64,000 nucleotides of DNA from Yoonia sp034652275 (GTDB lineage Bacteria; Pseudomonadota; Alphaproteobacteria; Rhodobacterales; Rhodobacteraceae): the NCBI RefSeq assembly GCF_034652275.1, contig NZ_JAXIWG010000003.1:310001-374000 (forward strand). Direction: 5' to 3'. The notes under the pieces are model-generated. The model did not search any database. It saw nothing but the letters and a program-made list of their open reading frames with translations, and was not told the DNA's origin. This document shows positions 35,996 to 44,563 of the stretch, one piece after another (position 1 is the stretch's first letter; each line of letters starts with the position of its first letter). The position numbers and the translations under genes were made by a program.

Positions 35996-36835
35996 ATGCA
36001 CACCCGCCCCACACGGTCCGCGCTCTATATTCCGGGGTCGAAGGACCGCGCCCTCGAAAAGGCACGCAGCCTGCCCGTCGACGTGATCCTGTTCGATCTG
36101 GAGGACGCGGTCGCCCCCGACGCCAAGATCGCCGCGCGCGACACACTTTTTGCCGCGCTTGCAGGGGGCTATGGCCCGCGCCAGCGGATTGTGCGGATCA
36201 ACGCGCTTGATACAGAGTGGGGCCGCGCCGATGCCGCAGCCGTCGCCGCGATGGACTGCGACGCGATCCTGCTGCCCAAAGTGAACAGCACGGCCGATGT
36301 CGATGCGCTGGCAGCCCTTGTCCCCGATCTGCCGATCTGGGCGATGATGGAAACCCCGCAAGGCGTGCTGAACGCCGCGAGCATCGCTGCCCATCCGCGC
36401 ATGGCGGGGTTCGTGATGGGCACCAATGATCTGGCCAAGGATATGGGGTCGCGCGGGCGGCCTGCCTTGATGATGGCGTTGCAGATGTGTCTGCTGGCGG
36501 CCAAGGCGGCGGGGATCGCCGCACTCGACGGTGTCTACAACGCCTTTCAGGACGAGGACGGGCTGCGCGCCGAATGTGCCGAGGGACGCGACATGGGCTT
36601 TGACGGCAAGACGCTGATCCATCCCGCGCAGGTTGCTATCGCCAATGCCGCCTTCGGTCCGACCGAGGAGGAGATCGCCTTGGCCCACCGCCAGATCGCG
36701 GCCTTTGCCGAGGCTGCCGCACAAGGGCAGGGCGTCGCTGTCGTCGATGGCAAGATCGTCGAGAACTTGCATATCGTCACCGCAAAGGCGACTTTGGCCA
36801 AAGCAGAGGCCATCGCCGCATTGGAGAGCGCATGA
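35996..36835 (+). CDS. mcl2: CoA ester lyase, probable (3S)-malyl-CoA thioesterase
   Basis: 279 residues of the HpcH/HpaI-CitE family. LFDLEDAV (about 38-45), METPQGVLNA (Glu, Mg ligand) and MGTNDLAKDM are the active-site motifs. It is shorter than malyl-CoA lyase Mcl1 and lies upstream of mch near sdh and mdh, the placement I recall for Rhodobacter sphaeroides Mcl2, which hydrolyses (3S)-malyl-CoA to malate. A lyase rather than thioesterase role remains possible. GAGGAGG precedes the ATG. The stop overlaps the nnrU-like gene as ATGA. Confidence 0.8.
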   Translation: MHTRPTRSALYIPGSKDRALEKARSLPVDVILFDLEDAVAPDAKIAARDTLFAALAGGYGPRQRIVRINALDTEWGRADAAAVAAMDCDAILLPKVNSTADVDALAALVPDLPIWAMMETPQGVLNAASIAAHPRMAGFVMGTNDLAKDMGSRGRPALMMALQMCLLAAKAAGIAALDGVYNAFQDEDGLRAECAEGRDMGFDGKTLIHPAQVAIANAAFGPTEEEIALAHRQIAAFAEAAAQGQGVAVVDGKIVENLHIVTAKATLAKAEAIAALESA

Positions 36836-37377
36836 TTGTACTGATTCTGGGCCTTGCCCTTTGGTCGGGCGTCCATTTCTGGAAACGTCTTGCCCCTGCC
36901 AGCCGCGCGGGGTTTGGCGACAAGGGCAAGGGGATCGTCGCTGTTGGAGCAATCCTCGGGATCGTGCTGATGGTGATCGGTTACCGGATGGCTGATGGTG
37001 CGGTCTATTGGGGGCGCAGCCCCGCGATGACGGGCATCAACAACCTGCTGATGATCTTCGCGGTCTATCTTTACGCTGCAAGCGGCGCAAAAACGCGGAT
37101 CACGCGCACCATCCGCCACCCCCAGCTGACCGCCGTCAAGGTCTGGGCGTTGGCGCATCTGCTGGTGAACGGGGATGTGCCGTCTTTCGTGCTGTTCGGC
37201 GGCTTGCTGGCCTGGGCCGTGGTCGAGGTGATCCTGATCAACCGCGCCAACCGCGACTGGACGCCGCCCCCTGTGGCACCCGCGAAAAAGGAAATCACCG
37301 CCATCGTGGCGACGGTGGTCGTTTATGCGATCATCGCGGCGATCCATGCATGGCTTGGCTATAACCCGTTTGGATAA
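36832..37377 (+). CDS. NnrU-family membrane protein
   Basis: 181 residues with about five membrane helices. WSGVHFWKRLAPASR at the N-terminus and RHPQLTAVKVWALAHLLVNGD are NnrU hallmarks; the family is named from a denitrification-linked gene but is widespread without it. Role unknown here. It overlaps the preceding lyase by 4 nt and the DUF1737 gene begins 4 bp downstream. Confidence 0.88.
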   Translation: MIVLILGLALWSGVHFWKRLAPASRAGFGDKGKGIVAVGAILGIVLMVIGYRMADGAVYWGRSPAMTGINNLLMIFAVYLYAASGAKTRITRTIRHPQLTAVKVWALAHLLVNGDVPSFVLFGGLLAWAVVEVILINRANRDWTPPPVAPAKKEITAIVATVVVYAIIAAIHAWLGYNPFG

Positions 37378-37381
37378 TCCG

Positions 37382-37585
37382 ATGAAAATCTACCGCTTGC
37401 TGACTGAAGACGACACGTCCGCGTTCTGCCACAAAGTCTCCGAGGCTTTGTCCAAGGGCTGGGAGCTTTATGGCAGCCCGACCTATGCGTTCGATCAGGC
37501 CAATGGCGTGATGCGCTGCGGACAGGCCGTCACAAAAGACATCGACACGCCCTATTCCCCCGATATGAAACTGGGCCAGCAATGA
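37382..37585 (+). CDS. DUF1737 small protein
   Basis: 67 residues from ATG 37382, just after the nnrU-like stop. MKIYRLLTEDD, KVSEALSKGWELYGSP and the final CGQAVTKD are the DUF1737 pattern: a small soluble protein found in several phyla without known function. Its stop overlaps the mch ATG as ATGA, so it is translationally coupled into the mcl2-nnrU-DUF1737-mch operon. Confidence 0.85.
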   Translation: MKIYRLLTEDDTSAFCHKVSEALSKGWELYGSPTYAFDQANGVMRCGQAVTKDIDTPYSPDMKLGQQ

Positions 37586-38607
37586 CCAAGACCAACGCGG
37601 GCCGGTTTTTCGAGGATTACGCCGTCGGTGATGTGATCACACATGCCGTGCCGCGCACGGTTCTGATGGGGGAAAGGGCGCTGTACCACGCGCTTTACCC
37701 TGCGCGGCATGCGCTGCATTCCTCGGATATGTTCGCGCAGGCCTGCGGTCTGCCGTTCAGCCCGCTCGATGATCTGGTGACGTTCCACACCGTGTTCGGC
37801 AAGACCGTGCCCGATGTGTCGCTGAACGCAGTCGCCAATCTTGGCTATGCGGAAGGGCGCTGGATCAACCCGCTCTGGCCCGGAGATACGATCACGGCAA
37901 CATCCGAAGTGATCGGGATCAAGGAAAACTCGAACGGGACCTCGGGGGTTGTCTGGGTCCGCACGACGGGCCGCAACCAGCACGGCGAGGTGCTGTTGAC
38001 CTATGTGCGCTGGGTGATGGTGCGCAAACGCGGGGCGGGACCCGCGCCAGAGGCGGTTGTGCCGGCGCTTGCGCCTGTCGTCGCGCCGTCCGATCTGGTA
38101 ATCCCGGCGGGCCTCGATTTCAGCCGCTATGATTTCGCTCTGGCCGGCGAGCCGCACCGCTTGGGCGATTACGCCGTGGGCGAGGTGATCGACCATGTCG
38201 ATGGCGTTACCATCGAAGAGGCCGAACATATGCTCGCCACCCGCCTGTGGCAGAACACCGCCAAGGTGCATTTCGACGCGACCAACCGTGCCGATGGCAA
38301 AAGGCTGATCTATGGCGGGCATGTCATATCGCTGGCGCGTGCTTTGTCGTTCAACGGGCTGGCCAATGCGCAGATGATCGTGGCGCTGAACGGCGGTGCG
38401 CATGCGAACCCCTGTTTTGCGGGGGATACAGTGCGCGCATGGTCGGAAGTGCTGGAGATTGCGCAGACCTCTGCCCCCGGCGTGGGCGCGATCCGGCTGC
38501 GACTGGTTGCGACCAAAGGGGTGGCTGGCGTGCTGCGCGGTGCGGACGGCAAATATGACGCGCATGTGCTGCTGGACCTTGATTACTGGGCCCTGATGCC
38601 GGTTTGA
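37582..38607 (+). CDS. mch: Mesaconyl-CoA (C1) hydratase, MaoC family
   Basis: 341 residues, the length of the Rhodobacter enzyme, with two hot-dog folds. GRFFEDYAVGDVI (about 5-17) and the second-half GDYAVGEVIDHVDG repeat show the duplication; RADGKRLIYGGHVISLARAL is typical. It interconverts mesaconyl-CoA and beta-methylmalyl-CoA in the ethylmalonyl-CoA pathway. A perfect TGTGATCACA lies at 37632-37641 inside its first codons. Last gene of its operon before the sdhC control region. Confidence 0.9.
   Translation: MTKTNAGRFFEDYAVGDVITHAVPRTVLMGERALYHALYPARHALHSSDMFAQACGLPFSPLDDLVTFHTVFGKTVPDVSLNAVANLGYAEGRWINPLWPGDTITATSEVIGIKENSNGTSGVVWVRTTGRNQHGEVLLTYVRWVMVRKRGAGPAPEAVVPALAPVVAPSDLVIPAGLDFSRYDFALAGEPHRLGDYAVGEVIDHVDGVTIEEAEHMLATRLWQNTAKVHFDATNRADGKRLIYGGHVISLARALSFNGLANAQMIVALNGGAHANPCFAGDTVRAWSEVLEIAQTSAPGVGAIRLRLVATKGVAGVLRGADGKYDAHVLLDLDYWALMPV
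37632..37641. promoter_or_regulatory. TGTGATCACA palindrome inside the mch 5' coding region
   Basis: Perfect match to the palindrome found upstream of gntR, suc, sdhC and sdhB, but within mch, 50 bp after its start. It may be an intragenic operator or a coding coincidence. Confidence 0.35.
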
Positions 38608-38627
38608 CATCGCTGGCGCGATGCCAA

Positions 38628-38663
38628 GCCTCCGGCAGGGATATTTGGGCTCGAACGATGATG
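38628..38663 (+). repeat. Dispersed intergenic repeat, copy D
   Basis: GCCTCCGGCAGGGATATTT (one mismatch) followed by GGGCTCGAACGATGATGA, 20 bp after the mch stop. It ends 4 bp before the first TGTGATCACA of the sdh control region. Confidence 0.85.
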
Positions 38664-38667
38664 AGGG

Positions 38668-38698
38668 TGTGATCACACGCGAAAAATTCGTGATCACA
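38668..38698. promoter_or_regulatory. Paired TGTGATCACA sites upstream of sdhC
   Basis: TGTGATCACA at 38668-38677 and CGTGATCACA at 38689-38698, centres 21 bp apart, the same geometry as upstream of sucC. They lie about 140-170 bp before the sdhC ATG. Confidence 0.65.
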
Positions 38699-38837
38699 AA
38701 TCAAAAAAAGTGCCGGATCGCGGCAAATGGCCCGCAAAAAGCCCTTGTGCTGCGCGTGACTCTGGCACTGGAATGGTGCAAGTAGGAAGCCAATGCGCCG
38801 TCGAGCCGGACAGCGCGCGCCACTGAAGGGAACGACC

Positions 38838-39221
38838 ATGGCCGATGTGAACCGGGGCAATCGCCCGCTTTCACCGCATCTGACGATCTATCGCCCGCAA
38901 TGGACCTCGATCACCTCGATCCTTGTGCGGATCACGGGCAATGCCCTGCTGGTCGCGGGTCTGCTGATCGTGTGGTGGTTCGTCGCAGCCGCAACCGGCC
39001 CCGAGGCCTTTGAAGTTGCCGATGGCGTGCTGACCAGCTGGTTCGGCAAGCTGGTGATGCTCGGGTCGATCTGGGCGCTGTGGTATCACAGCCTTGGCGG
39101 GTTGCGGCATCTGGTCTGGGACAGCGGCCGGATGCTGGACGTGGCCAGTTCGGAACGCGCAGGTCAAGCGATGGTCGCCCTGTCGGTGGTGCTGACGGTC
39201 ATCACCGTGATTATATTGTAA
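38838..39221 (+). CDS. sdhC: Succinate dehydrogenase cytochrome b556 subunit
   Basis: 127 residues from ATG 38838 (AAGGGA upstream); the longer frame is rejected. RPLSPHLTIYRPQWTS at the N-terminus is the SdhC signature, three membrane helices follow, and WYHSLGGLRHLVWD carries the heme-ligand His. It anchors complex II and binds quinone with SdhD. First gene of sdhCDA; controlled by the region at 38608-38837 with paired palindromes. Confidence 0.96.
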   Translation: MADVNRGNRPLSPHLTIYRPQWTSITSILVRITGNALLVAGLLIVWWFVAAATGPEAFEVADGVLTSWFGKLVMLGSIWALWYHSLGGLRHLVWDSGRMLDVASSERAGQAMVALSVVLTVITVIIL

Positions 39222-39233
39222 GGATCAACCGCT

Positions 39234-39605
39234 ATGGCATTTTTGACAGATCGCAAACGCGCGGTGGGCATGGGGTCGGCCAAGACCGGCACGCATCATC
39301 ATTGGCAGATGATGGTGACGTCGGTCGCCCTTCTGGTGCTGATCCCGCTGTTCGTTTTTACCTTCGGCATGATCCTTGGCGCGCCTTATGAAGACGTGAT
39401 CGCCTATTATCAGCGCCCGTTTCCGGCGGTGGTGGCCATCCTGACGATGCTGGTGGGGTTTTTCCACTTCCGTCTGGGTGTCCAGACCGTGATCGAGGAT
39501 TATGTTCATGGTTTCGCACGCAAGGCGGCGATCATTTTCATGATCTGCCTGTCTTATGCCGCGGCGGGGTTTGCGGTTTTCGCGATCATCCGCATCGCAT
39601 TGTAA
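39234..39605 (+). CDS. sdhD: Succinate dehydrogenase membrane anchor subunit
   Basis: 123 residues with three membrane helices (about 27-47, 60-80, 95-118). The GSAKTGTHHHWQM start and HFRLGVQTVIEDYVHG segment match alphaproteobacterial SdhD. It completes the heme b/quinone site with SdhC. 12 bp after sdhC with AAGGA before the ATG. Confidence 0.95.
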   Translation: MAFLTDRKRAVGMGSAKTGTHHHWQMMVTSVALLVLIPLFVFTFGMILGAPYEDVIAYYQRPFPAVVAILTMLVGFFHFRLGVQTVIEDYVHGFARKAAIIFMICLSYAAAGFAVFAIIRIAL

Positions 39606-39623
39606 TTTTCGGAGCAATACCAG

Positions 39624-41429
39624 ATGGCCGCTTATGACTATGAGACACATACCTATGACGCGATCGTCGTAGGGGCGGGGGGCGCGGGACTGCGCGCGAC
39701 TTTGGGGCTGGCCGAACAGGGCCTGCGCACCGCCTGTATCACCAAGGTGTTCCCGACACGGTCCCACACTGTTGCAGCCCAAGGCGGGATCGCTGCGTCA
39801 TTGTCGAATATGGGCCCCGATCATTGGCAATGGCACATGTTCGACACGGTCAAAGGGTCGGATTATCTGGGCGATACGGATGCGATGGAATACCTTGCCC
39901 GTGAAGCGCCCAAGGCGGTTTACGAGCTCGAACATTACGGCGTGCCGTTCTCGCGCACCGAAGAAGGCAAGATCTACCAGCGCCCCTTTGGCGGGCACAC
40001 AACCGAGTTCGGCGAAGGCCCCGCCGTGCAGCGCACCTGTGCTGCCGCCGACCGGACCGGCCACGCGATCCTGCACACGCTTTACGGTCAGTCGCTGAAA
40101 CAGAAGGCCGAGTTCTATATCGAGTATTTCGCGCTGGACCTGATCATGTCCGATGACGGCGTGTGTCAGGGCGTGATCGCATGGAAGCTCGACGATGGCA
40201 CCATGCATGTGTTCAACGCCAAGATGGTGGTGCTGGCCACGGGCGGCTATGGCCGCGCCTATTTCAGCGCGACATCCGCCCATACCTGCACCGGTGACGG
40301 TGGCGGCATGGTCGCGCGGCAGGGGCTGCCTTTGCAGGATATGGAATTCGTGCAGTTCCATCCCACCGGCATTTACGGCGCGGGCTGCCTGATCACCGAA
40401 GGCGCGCGCGGCGAAGGCGGCTATCTGACCAATTCCGAAGGCGAGCGGTTCATGGAACGCTATGCGCCGAACTACAAAGATCTGGCGCCGCGCGATTACG
40501 TCAGCCGCTGCATGACGATGGAAATTCGCGAAGGGCGCGGTGTGGGTGCGAATGGCGACCATATCCACCTGAATCTGAACCATCTGCCGAAAGAGGCCTT
40601 GGCCGAACGGCTGCCCGGTATTTCGGAAAGCGCCAAGATTTTCGCGGGCGTCGATGTGACCAAGGAACCGATACCCGTGCTGCCGACCGTGCATTACAAC
40701 ATGGGCGGTATCCCCACCAATTATCATGGCGAGGTGCTGAACCCGACCGCCGACAACCCGACCGCGATCGTGCCCGGCCTGATGGCCGTGGGCGAGGCGG
40801 GCTGTGCATCGGTCCATGGCGCGAACCGGCTGGGGTCGAACAGCCTCATCGATCTTGTGGTCTTTGGCCGCGCTGCCGCGATCCGGGATGGTCATGTCGT
40901 GGACCGAAAGGCTGCCAACCCCACGCTGAACAAAGTGTCGGTGGATGCAAGCTTTGCCCGCTTTGACCGCCTGCGCCATGCCAAGGGCAATGTCGGCACC
41001 GCCGAGCTGCGGCTGGAGATGCAGCGCGCGATGCAGGAAGACGCGGCCGTGTTCCGCACCGACAAGACGCTGGCCGAAGGTGTCGCCAAGATGACCGCGA
41101 TTGCGGGCAAGATGGACGATCTGAAGGTCACCGACCGGTCTCTTGTCTGGAACAGCGACCTGATGGAAACGCTGGAGCTGGACAACCTGATGCCCAACGC
41201 GCTGGCAACGATTGTCGGGGCAGAGGCGCGCAAGGAAAGCCGTGGCGCGCATGCGCATGAGGATTACCCCGACCGCGACGACGCGAAATGGCGGGTCCAC
41301 ACGCTGGCCCATGTCGATGGCGCGAAAACCACGCTGAGCTATCGCCCTGTCATCACCAAGCCGCTCACCTCCGAGGCCGAAGGCGGCATCGCAGAAGACC
41401 GGATCAAGCCGAAAGTGCGGACCTTCTGA
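39624..41429 (+). CDS. sdhA: Succinate dehydrogenase flavoprotein subunit
   Basis: 601 residues. GAGGAGLRATLG near the N-terminus is the FAD Rossmann motif, SHTVAAQGGIAAS has the His that carries covalent FAD, and the active-site HPTGIYGAGCL and RGEGGYL segments are intact. It oxidises succinate to fumarate. The stop overlaps the next gene's ATG in TGATG. sdhB, normally directly downstream, is 2.3 kb away. Confidence 0.98.
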   Translation: MAAYDYETHTYDAIVVGAGGAGLRATLGLAEQGLRTACITKVFPTRSHTVAAQGGIAASLSNMGPDHWQWHMFDTVKGSDYLGDTDAMEYLAREAPKAVYELEHYGVPFSRTEEGKIYQRPFGGHTTEFGEGPAVQRTCAAADRTGHAILHTLYGQSLKQKAEFYIEYFALDLIMSDDGVCQGVIAWKLDDGTMHVFNAKMVVLATGGYGRAYFSATSAHTCTGDGGGMVARQGLPLQDMEFVQFHPTGIYGAGCLITEGARGEGGYLTNSEGERFMERYAPNYKDLAPRDYVSRCMTMEIREGRGVGANGDHIHLNLNHLPKEALAERLPGISESAKIFAGVDVTKEPIPVLPTVHYNMGGIPTNYHGEVLNPTADNPTAIVPGLMAVGEAGCASVHGANRLGSNSLIDLVVFGRAAAIRDGHVVDRKAANPTLNKVSVDASFARFDRLRHAKGNVGTAELRLEMQRAMQEDAAVFRTDKTLAEGVAKMTAIAGKMDDLKVTDRSLVWNSDLMETLELDNLMPNALATIVGAEARKESRGAHAHEDYPDRDDAKWRVHTLAHVDGAKTTLSYRPVITKPLTSEAEGGIAEDRIKPKVRTF

Positions 41430-41704
41430 TGCGCTGGGCGGCGGTTCTTTTGCTGGGGTTGGCGGCCTGCGGTCCGGTATCCCCGGAACGCGCCGCCGAC
41501 CGCTGCGAGGAACGCGCCCGCGCAGCACAGGGGCCGACGGTAGGGTTGACGCTTGGTGCGAACAGCAACAGCGGGCCATTCGCCAGCGGCAGCATCGGGA
41601 TCACGTCGGACGCGATCCGCGGGCGTGATCCACTGCAGCTCTATGATGAATGCGTGTTCCGGCTGACAGGCGAAATGCCGATCAGGCCGGTGCGGCTGCG
41701 GTAA
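41429..41704 (+). CDS. Small lipoprotein downstream of sdhA
   Basis: 91 residues from the ATG overlapping the sdhA stop. The signal peptide ends in a lipobox (LLGLAAC, Cys13), so it is probably an outer- or inner-membrane-anchored lipoprotein; three more Cys/Asp-rich positions follow. Function unknown. Translational coupling to sdhA suggests it was part of the sdh operon before the reverse-strand genes were inserted. Confidence 0.75.
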   Translation: MRWAAVLLLGLAACGPVSPERAADRCEERARAAQGPTVGLTLGANSNSGPFASGSIGITSDAIRGRDPLQLYDECVFRLTGEMPIRPVRLR

Positions 41705-41727
41705 CGGGCCTGTTCATCCGTCTTCAA

Positions 41728-42522
41728 TCAGAAATCGAAGCGATGACTATCGTATCGTGCGAAAAGAACGTCACAATCGACGGCATCGGGCCGTAAGGGG
41801 CGTAAGAAGTCTATCGGTTCAAACCCGCTTTCACCCATTTCGGCGATGAACTGGCTAAAGCGGTACCCATTGGCAAATCTGCGTTTGACCGACACTTCTG
41901 CAATGACGAATTCACATTTCGTCAGCATCGCGCGCGCGCCCTTGATGACTTCGAGCTCAAAACCTTCGGTGTCGATCTTGAGACCGAACGGGCCTTCGTA
42001 ATTCTGTGCGATACTGTCGAGTGTCCGGATTTCCACGTCTCTTTGTTCGAACTGCGTAAACATGGAGGCGTTGGCATCGGTGAATGTGGCCAGCGATGCC
42101 CGTGCCAAACTCGTCTTGCCGGGGCGCATCGGAATATTGATCTGCATGCGCCCAGCCGCCGCCCCGACCCCGCAAACGAAAAAGTCGAAGTCGATCTTTT
42201 CTTTCCAAGGAGAGACGCGGTCGCGCGATTCCAGGACCGGATCGATCAGGACAAACTTTGCATCGGGAAAGGCGTCATAGATCAGCGGCGTGCCGGCATC
42301 GACACCGACGTCAAAGACGGTGGCAACCTGAAAGCCAAACTCTCTGAGGGCTTGGGTCGATGGCTTTGCCGTCTCAACCGTAAAACCTTGACGTTCCAGT
42401 TGGCGCAGCAGTGGTCGCGGCCTTTGATGCAGATCCTTTGCCTTCGCCGGATCTGTCGCAGCAAATTCTATGCCAAGCGCCTTCAAGGCGCGAAAAAAGG
42501 CAAAGGGATCGGCACGGCTCAT
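41728..42522 (-). CDS. FkbM-family methyltransferase
   Basis: 264 residues from ATG 42522. The Rossmann-like start FQVATVFDVGVDAGTPLIY and the later LKIDTEGFELEVIKGA are the FkbM (Methyltransf_21) motifs; it probably O-methylates a sugar or polysaccharide. Composition is lower in G+C than sdhA (one hand-counted line is 47%). It is 13 bp downstream of a glycosyltransferase on the same strand, so both likely modify a surface glycan. Confidence 0.82.
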   Translation of the reverse strand: MSRADPFAFFRALKALGIEFAATDPAKAKDLHQRPRPLLRQLERQGFTVETAKPSTQALREFGFQVATVFDVGVDAGTPLIYDAFPDAKFVLIDPVLESRDRVSPWKEKIDFDFFVCGVGAAAGRMQINIPMRPGKTSLARASLATFTDANASMFTQFEQRDVEIRTLDSIAQNYEGPFGLKIDTEGFELEVIKGARAMLTKCEFVIAEVSVKRRFANGYRFSQFIAEMGESGFEPIDFLRPLRPDAVDCDVLFARYDSHRFDF

Positions 42523-42535
42523 GGAAACTTTCTTT

Positions 42536-43573
42536 CTAACTTTGAAGCGATCGCATCGTCTGGGTGAAAGCTTCGCATATCCTTTCGCTGCGGGTCTGGA
42601 CAGCAAACTGCAAGCAGATCTCGCGCCGTTCCTGCAATTCATCATCAGGCATGTCGATCAGCCGCTTCATCATCTGGACCAGTGGCTTGGGCCGTTGGCC
42701 GTCATAAAGCAGGTCGTGGTTGGCAGGCGGCGTGATGGCGCGCATTTCTTCGCGGTCGGGTCCGATCACCGGCAGGCCGAAGGTTTGCGCTAGCATGACG
42801 CTGCCCGAGGTGAAGAAATCACCGAAAGGCGCCAGAAAAACCTGCCCCGCGGCAAAGATGGCGGGCACATCGGCATCGGGGATGAACCCGTCCCTGACGC
42901 TGACCTGCGGCAGATCAATCATTGGCTGCATCCGCCGCATCGCGCGGCGCATGGTCTTGCCTGCAATCAGCAGGTCAAAATCCGGCCGGTGTTTTGCCAG
43001 CCGCGCGATGGCCTCTGGCAGCAGTGCGATCCCCTTGTTGCCGCGCATCGTGCCAAAGAACACAAAGCGGCGGGTGGGCGAGGGCGGCAAAGGCCGCGCC
43101 AATGTGACCTCGGCGGGTTCGTAAGCGCCCAGATAGCTGGGATGGCGGATGATCCTGATCTTTTCAGGGGCGACGCCCCAATCCTCGATCATGTGACGGG
43201 CAGCATGCAGGGCATGGACATGCACCAGATCAGCCAATGCGCAAAGCTGGCCACGCCCCCAGGCAAAAGTCTCTGCATCCCGCTCGAAATGGGCGCGTTT
43301 GTTGTGGATCGTCCAAAAGATCTTGCCGCCTGCGTGCTTGAACGCTGTCAGGTGGTTGACCAGTGTTTGCGCGTGGGTCTGGTTCGCATCCGGCTCGTCA
43401 TCGCGCCCGAACATCCGGTCGTCCCAATGCAGATGAAGAACGGGATTGTTCTGCCCTGCGGCATATTGTGCAAGCTGGCCCAGATCCTTGGCACCCGCCA
43501 GCGGAACATAAGGGCCGGCAGGTCCGTACAACAGCTTGTGATACGGGTTTCCATGCGCATAGGGTATGTTCAA
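42536..43573 (-). CDS. Glycosyltransferase (GT4/GT-B type)
   Basis: 345 residues. LHWDDRMFG, TIHNKRAHFERD, then FGTMRGNKGIALLPEAI and a C-terminal ASFG-like nucleotide region (VFLAPFGDFFTSGSVMLAQTFGLPVIG) give a GT-B fold retaining glycosyltransferase. Target unknown, probably capsule or LPS. With the FkbM gene it forms a two-gene reverse-strand insertion between sdhA and sdhB. Its start lies about 200 bp from sdhB. Confidence 0.82.
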   Translation of the reverse strand: MNIPYAHGNPYHKLLYGPAGPYVPLAGAKDLGQLAQYAAGQNNPVLHLHWDDRMFGRDDEPDANQTHAQTLVNHLTAFKHAGGKIFWTIHNKRAHFERDAETFAWGRGQLCALADLVHVHALHAARHMIEDWGVAPEKIRIIRHPSYLGAYEPAEVTLARPLPPSPTRRFVFFGTMRGNKGIALLPEAIARLAKHRPDFDLLIAGKTMRRAMRRMQPMIDLPQVSVRDGFIPDADVPAIFAAGQVFLAPFGDFFTSGSVMLAQTFGLPVIGPDREEMRAITPPANHDLLYDGQRPKPLVQMMKRLIDMPDDELQERREICLQFAVQTRSERICEAFTQTMRSLQS

Positions 43574-43670
43574 GATACTGATAAGGATGATGAAATCCCG
43601 CTACCGGTGGCCCATGCTATCGCCGCTGGTCTGGCGTTGTCCAGCCGTCGCTCCCTCTGGCGGCTTCAGC

Positions 43671-43680
43671 TGTGATCACA
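43671..43680. promoter_or_regulatory. TGTGATCACA palindrome upstream of sdhB
   Basis: Perfect 10-bp palindrome, 95 bp before the sdhB ATG and about 20 bp upstream of the putative -35. Single site, no partner at 21 bp. Confidence 0.6.
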
Positions 43681-43697
43681 GATCGAATACAGTACTT

Positions 43698-43726
43698 TTG
43701 ATCCTGCTGGAAAGGTTATATATCAT
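43698..43726 (+). promoter_or_regulatory. Putative sigma70 promoter of sdhB
   Basis: TTGATC (43698-43703), 17-bp spacer, TATCAT (43721-43726), close to consensus. It lies just after the TGTGATCACA site and would give sdhB its own transcript. Confidence 0.55.
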
Positions 43727-43774
43727 GCGAGACACCAGCAATCGACGATGACGACGCGGATAAAGGTCTGAAAA

Positions 43775-44554
43775 ATGGTACAACTGACACTTCCCAAGAA
43801 TTCCCGGATGACGACAGGCAAGACCTGGCCAAAGCCCGCGGGCGCGACCAATCTGCGCAAGGTGCAGATCTATCGCTGGAACCCCGAGGATGGGAAGAAC
43901 CCGCAGCTTGATACCTATTTCGTCGATATGGACACCTGCGGGCCGATGGTTCTGGATGCGCTCATCAAGATCAAGAACGAGATCGACCCGACCCTGACAT
44001 TCCGCCGGTCCTGCCGCGAGGGGATTTGCGGGTCCTGCGCGATGAACATCGACGGGATCAACACGCTGGCCTGTATCTATGGCATGGACGAGATCAAGGG
44101 CGACATCAAGATCTACCCCCTGCCGCATATGCCCGTCATCAAGGACCTGATCCCCGATCTGACGCATTTTTATGCCCAGCACGCCAGCATCATGCCGTGG
44201 CTGGAAACCAAGTCGAACACGCCTGCCAAGGAATGGAAGCAGTCGGTCGATGACCGCAAGAAGCTGGACGGCCTTTACGAATGCGTCATGTGTGCCTGCT
44301 GTTCGACATCCTGCCCGTCCTATTGGTGGAACGGCGACCGGTATCTGGGGCCAGCCGCGCTGCTGCATGCCTATCGCTGGATCGTGGACAGCCGTGACGA
44401 GGCCACGGGCGAGCGGCTCGACGAACTGGAAGATCCGTTCAAGCTCTATCGCTGCCACACGATCATGAACTGCGCCAAGACCTGCCCCAAGGGGTTGAAC
44501 CCGGCCAAAGCCATTGCCAGCATCAAGGGCATGATGGTGGAGCGGGTCGTTTAA
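43775..44554 (+). CDS. sdhB: Succinate dehydrogenase iron-sulfur subunit
   Basis: 259 residues. CREGICGSCAMN binds [2Fe-2S]; CVMCACCSTSCPS and CHTIMNCAKTCPKG supply the [4Fe-4S] and [3Fe-4S] cysteines. It transfers electrons from SdhA to quinone. It is separated from sdhCDA by about 2.3 kb and two reverse-strand genes, and has its own promoter region with a TGTGATCACA site. Repeat E follows the stop. Confidence 0.98.
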   Translation: MVQLTLPKNSRMTTGKTWPKPAGATNLRKVQIYRWNPEDGKNPQLDTYFVDMDTCGPMVLDALIKIKNEIDPTLTFRRSCREGICGSCAMNIDGINTLACIYGMDEIKGDIKIYPLPHMPVIKDLIPDLTHFYAQHASIMPWLETKSNTPAKEWKQSVDDRKKLDGLYECVMCACCSTSCPSYWWNGDRYLGPAALLHAYRWIVDSRDEATGERLDELEDPFKLYRCHTIMNCAKTCPKGLNPAKAIASIKGMMVERVV

Positions 44555-44563
44555 GAACTTTTT

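Noticed and set aside
38745..38773. TTGTGC / CTGGAA as the sdhC promoter
   Set aside because: Both hexamers are poor matches; I could not support a promoter call there.
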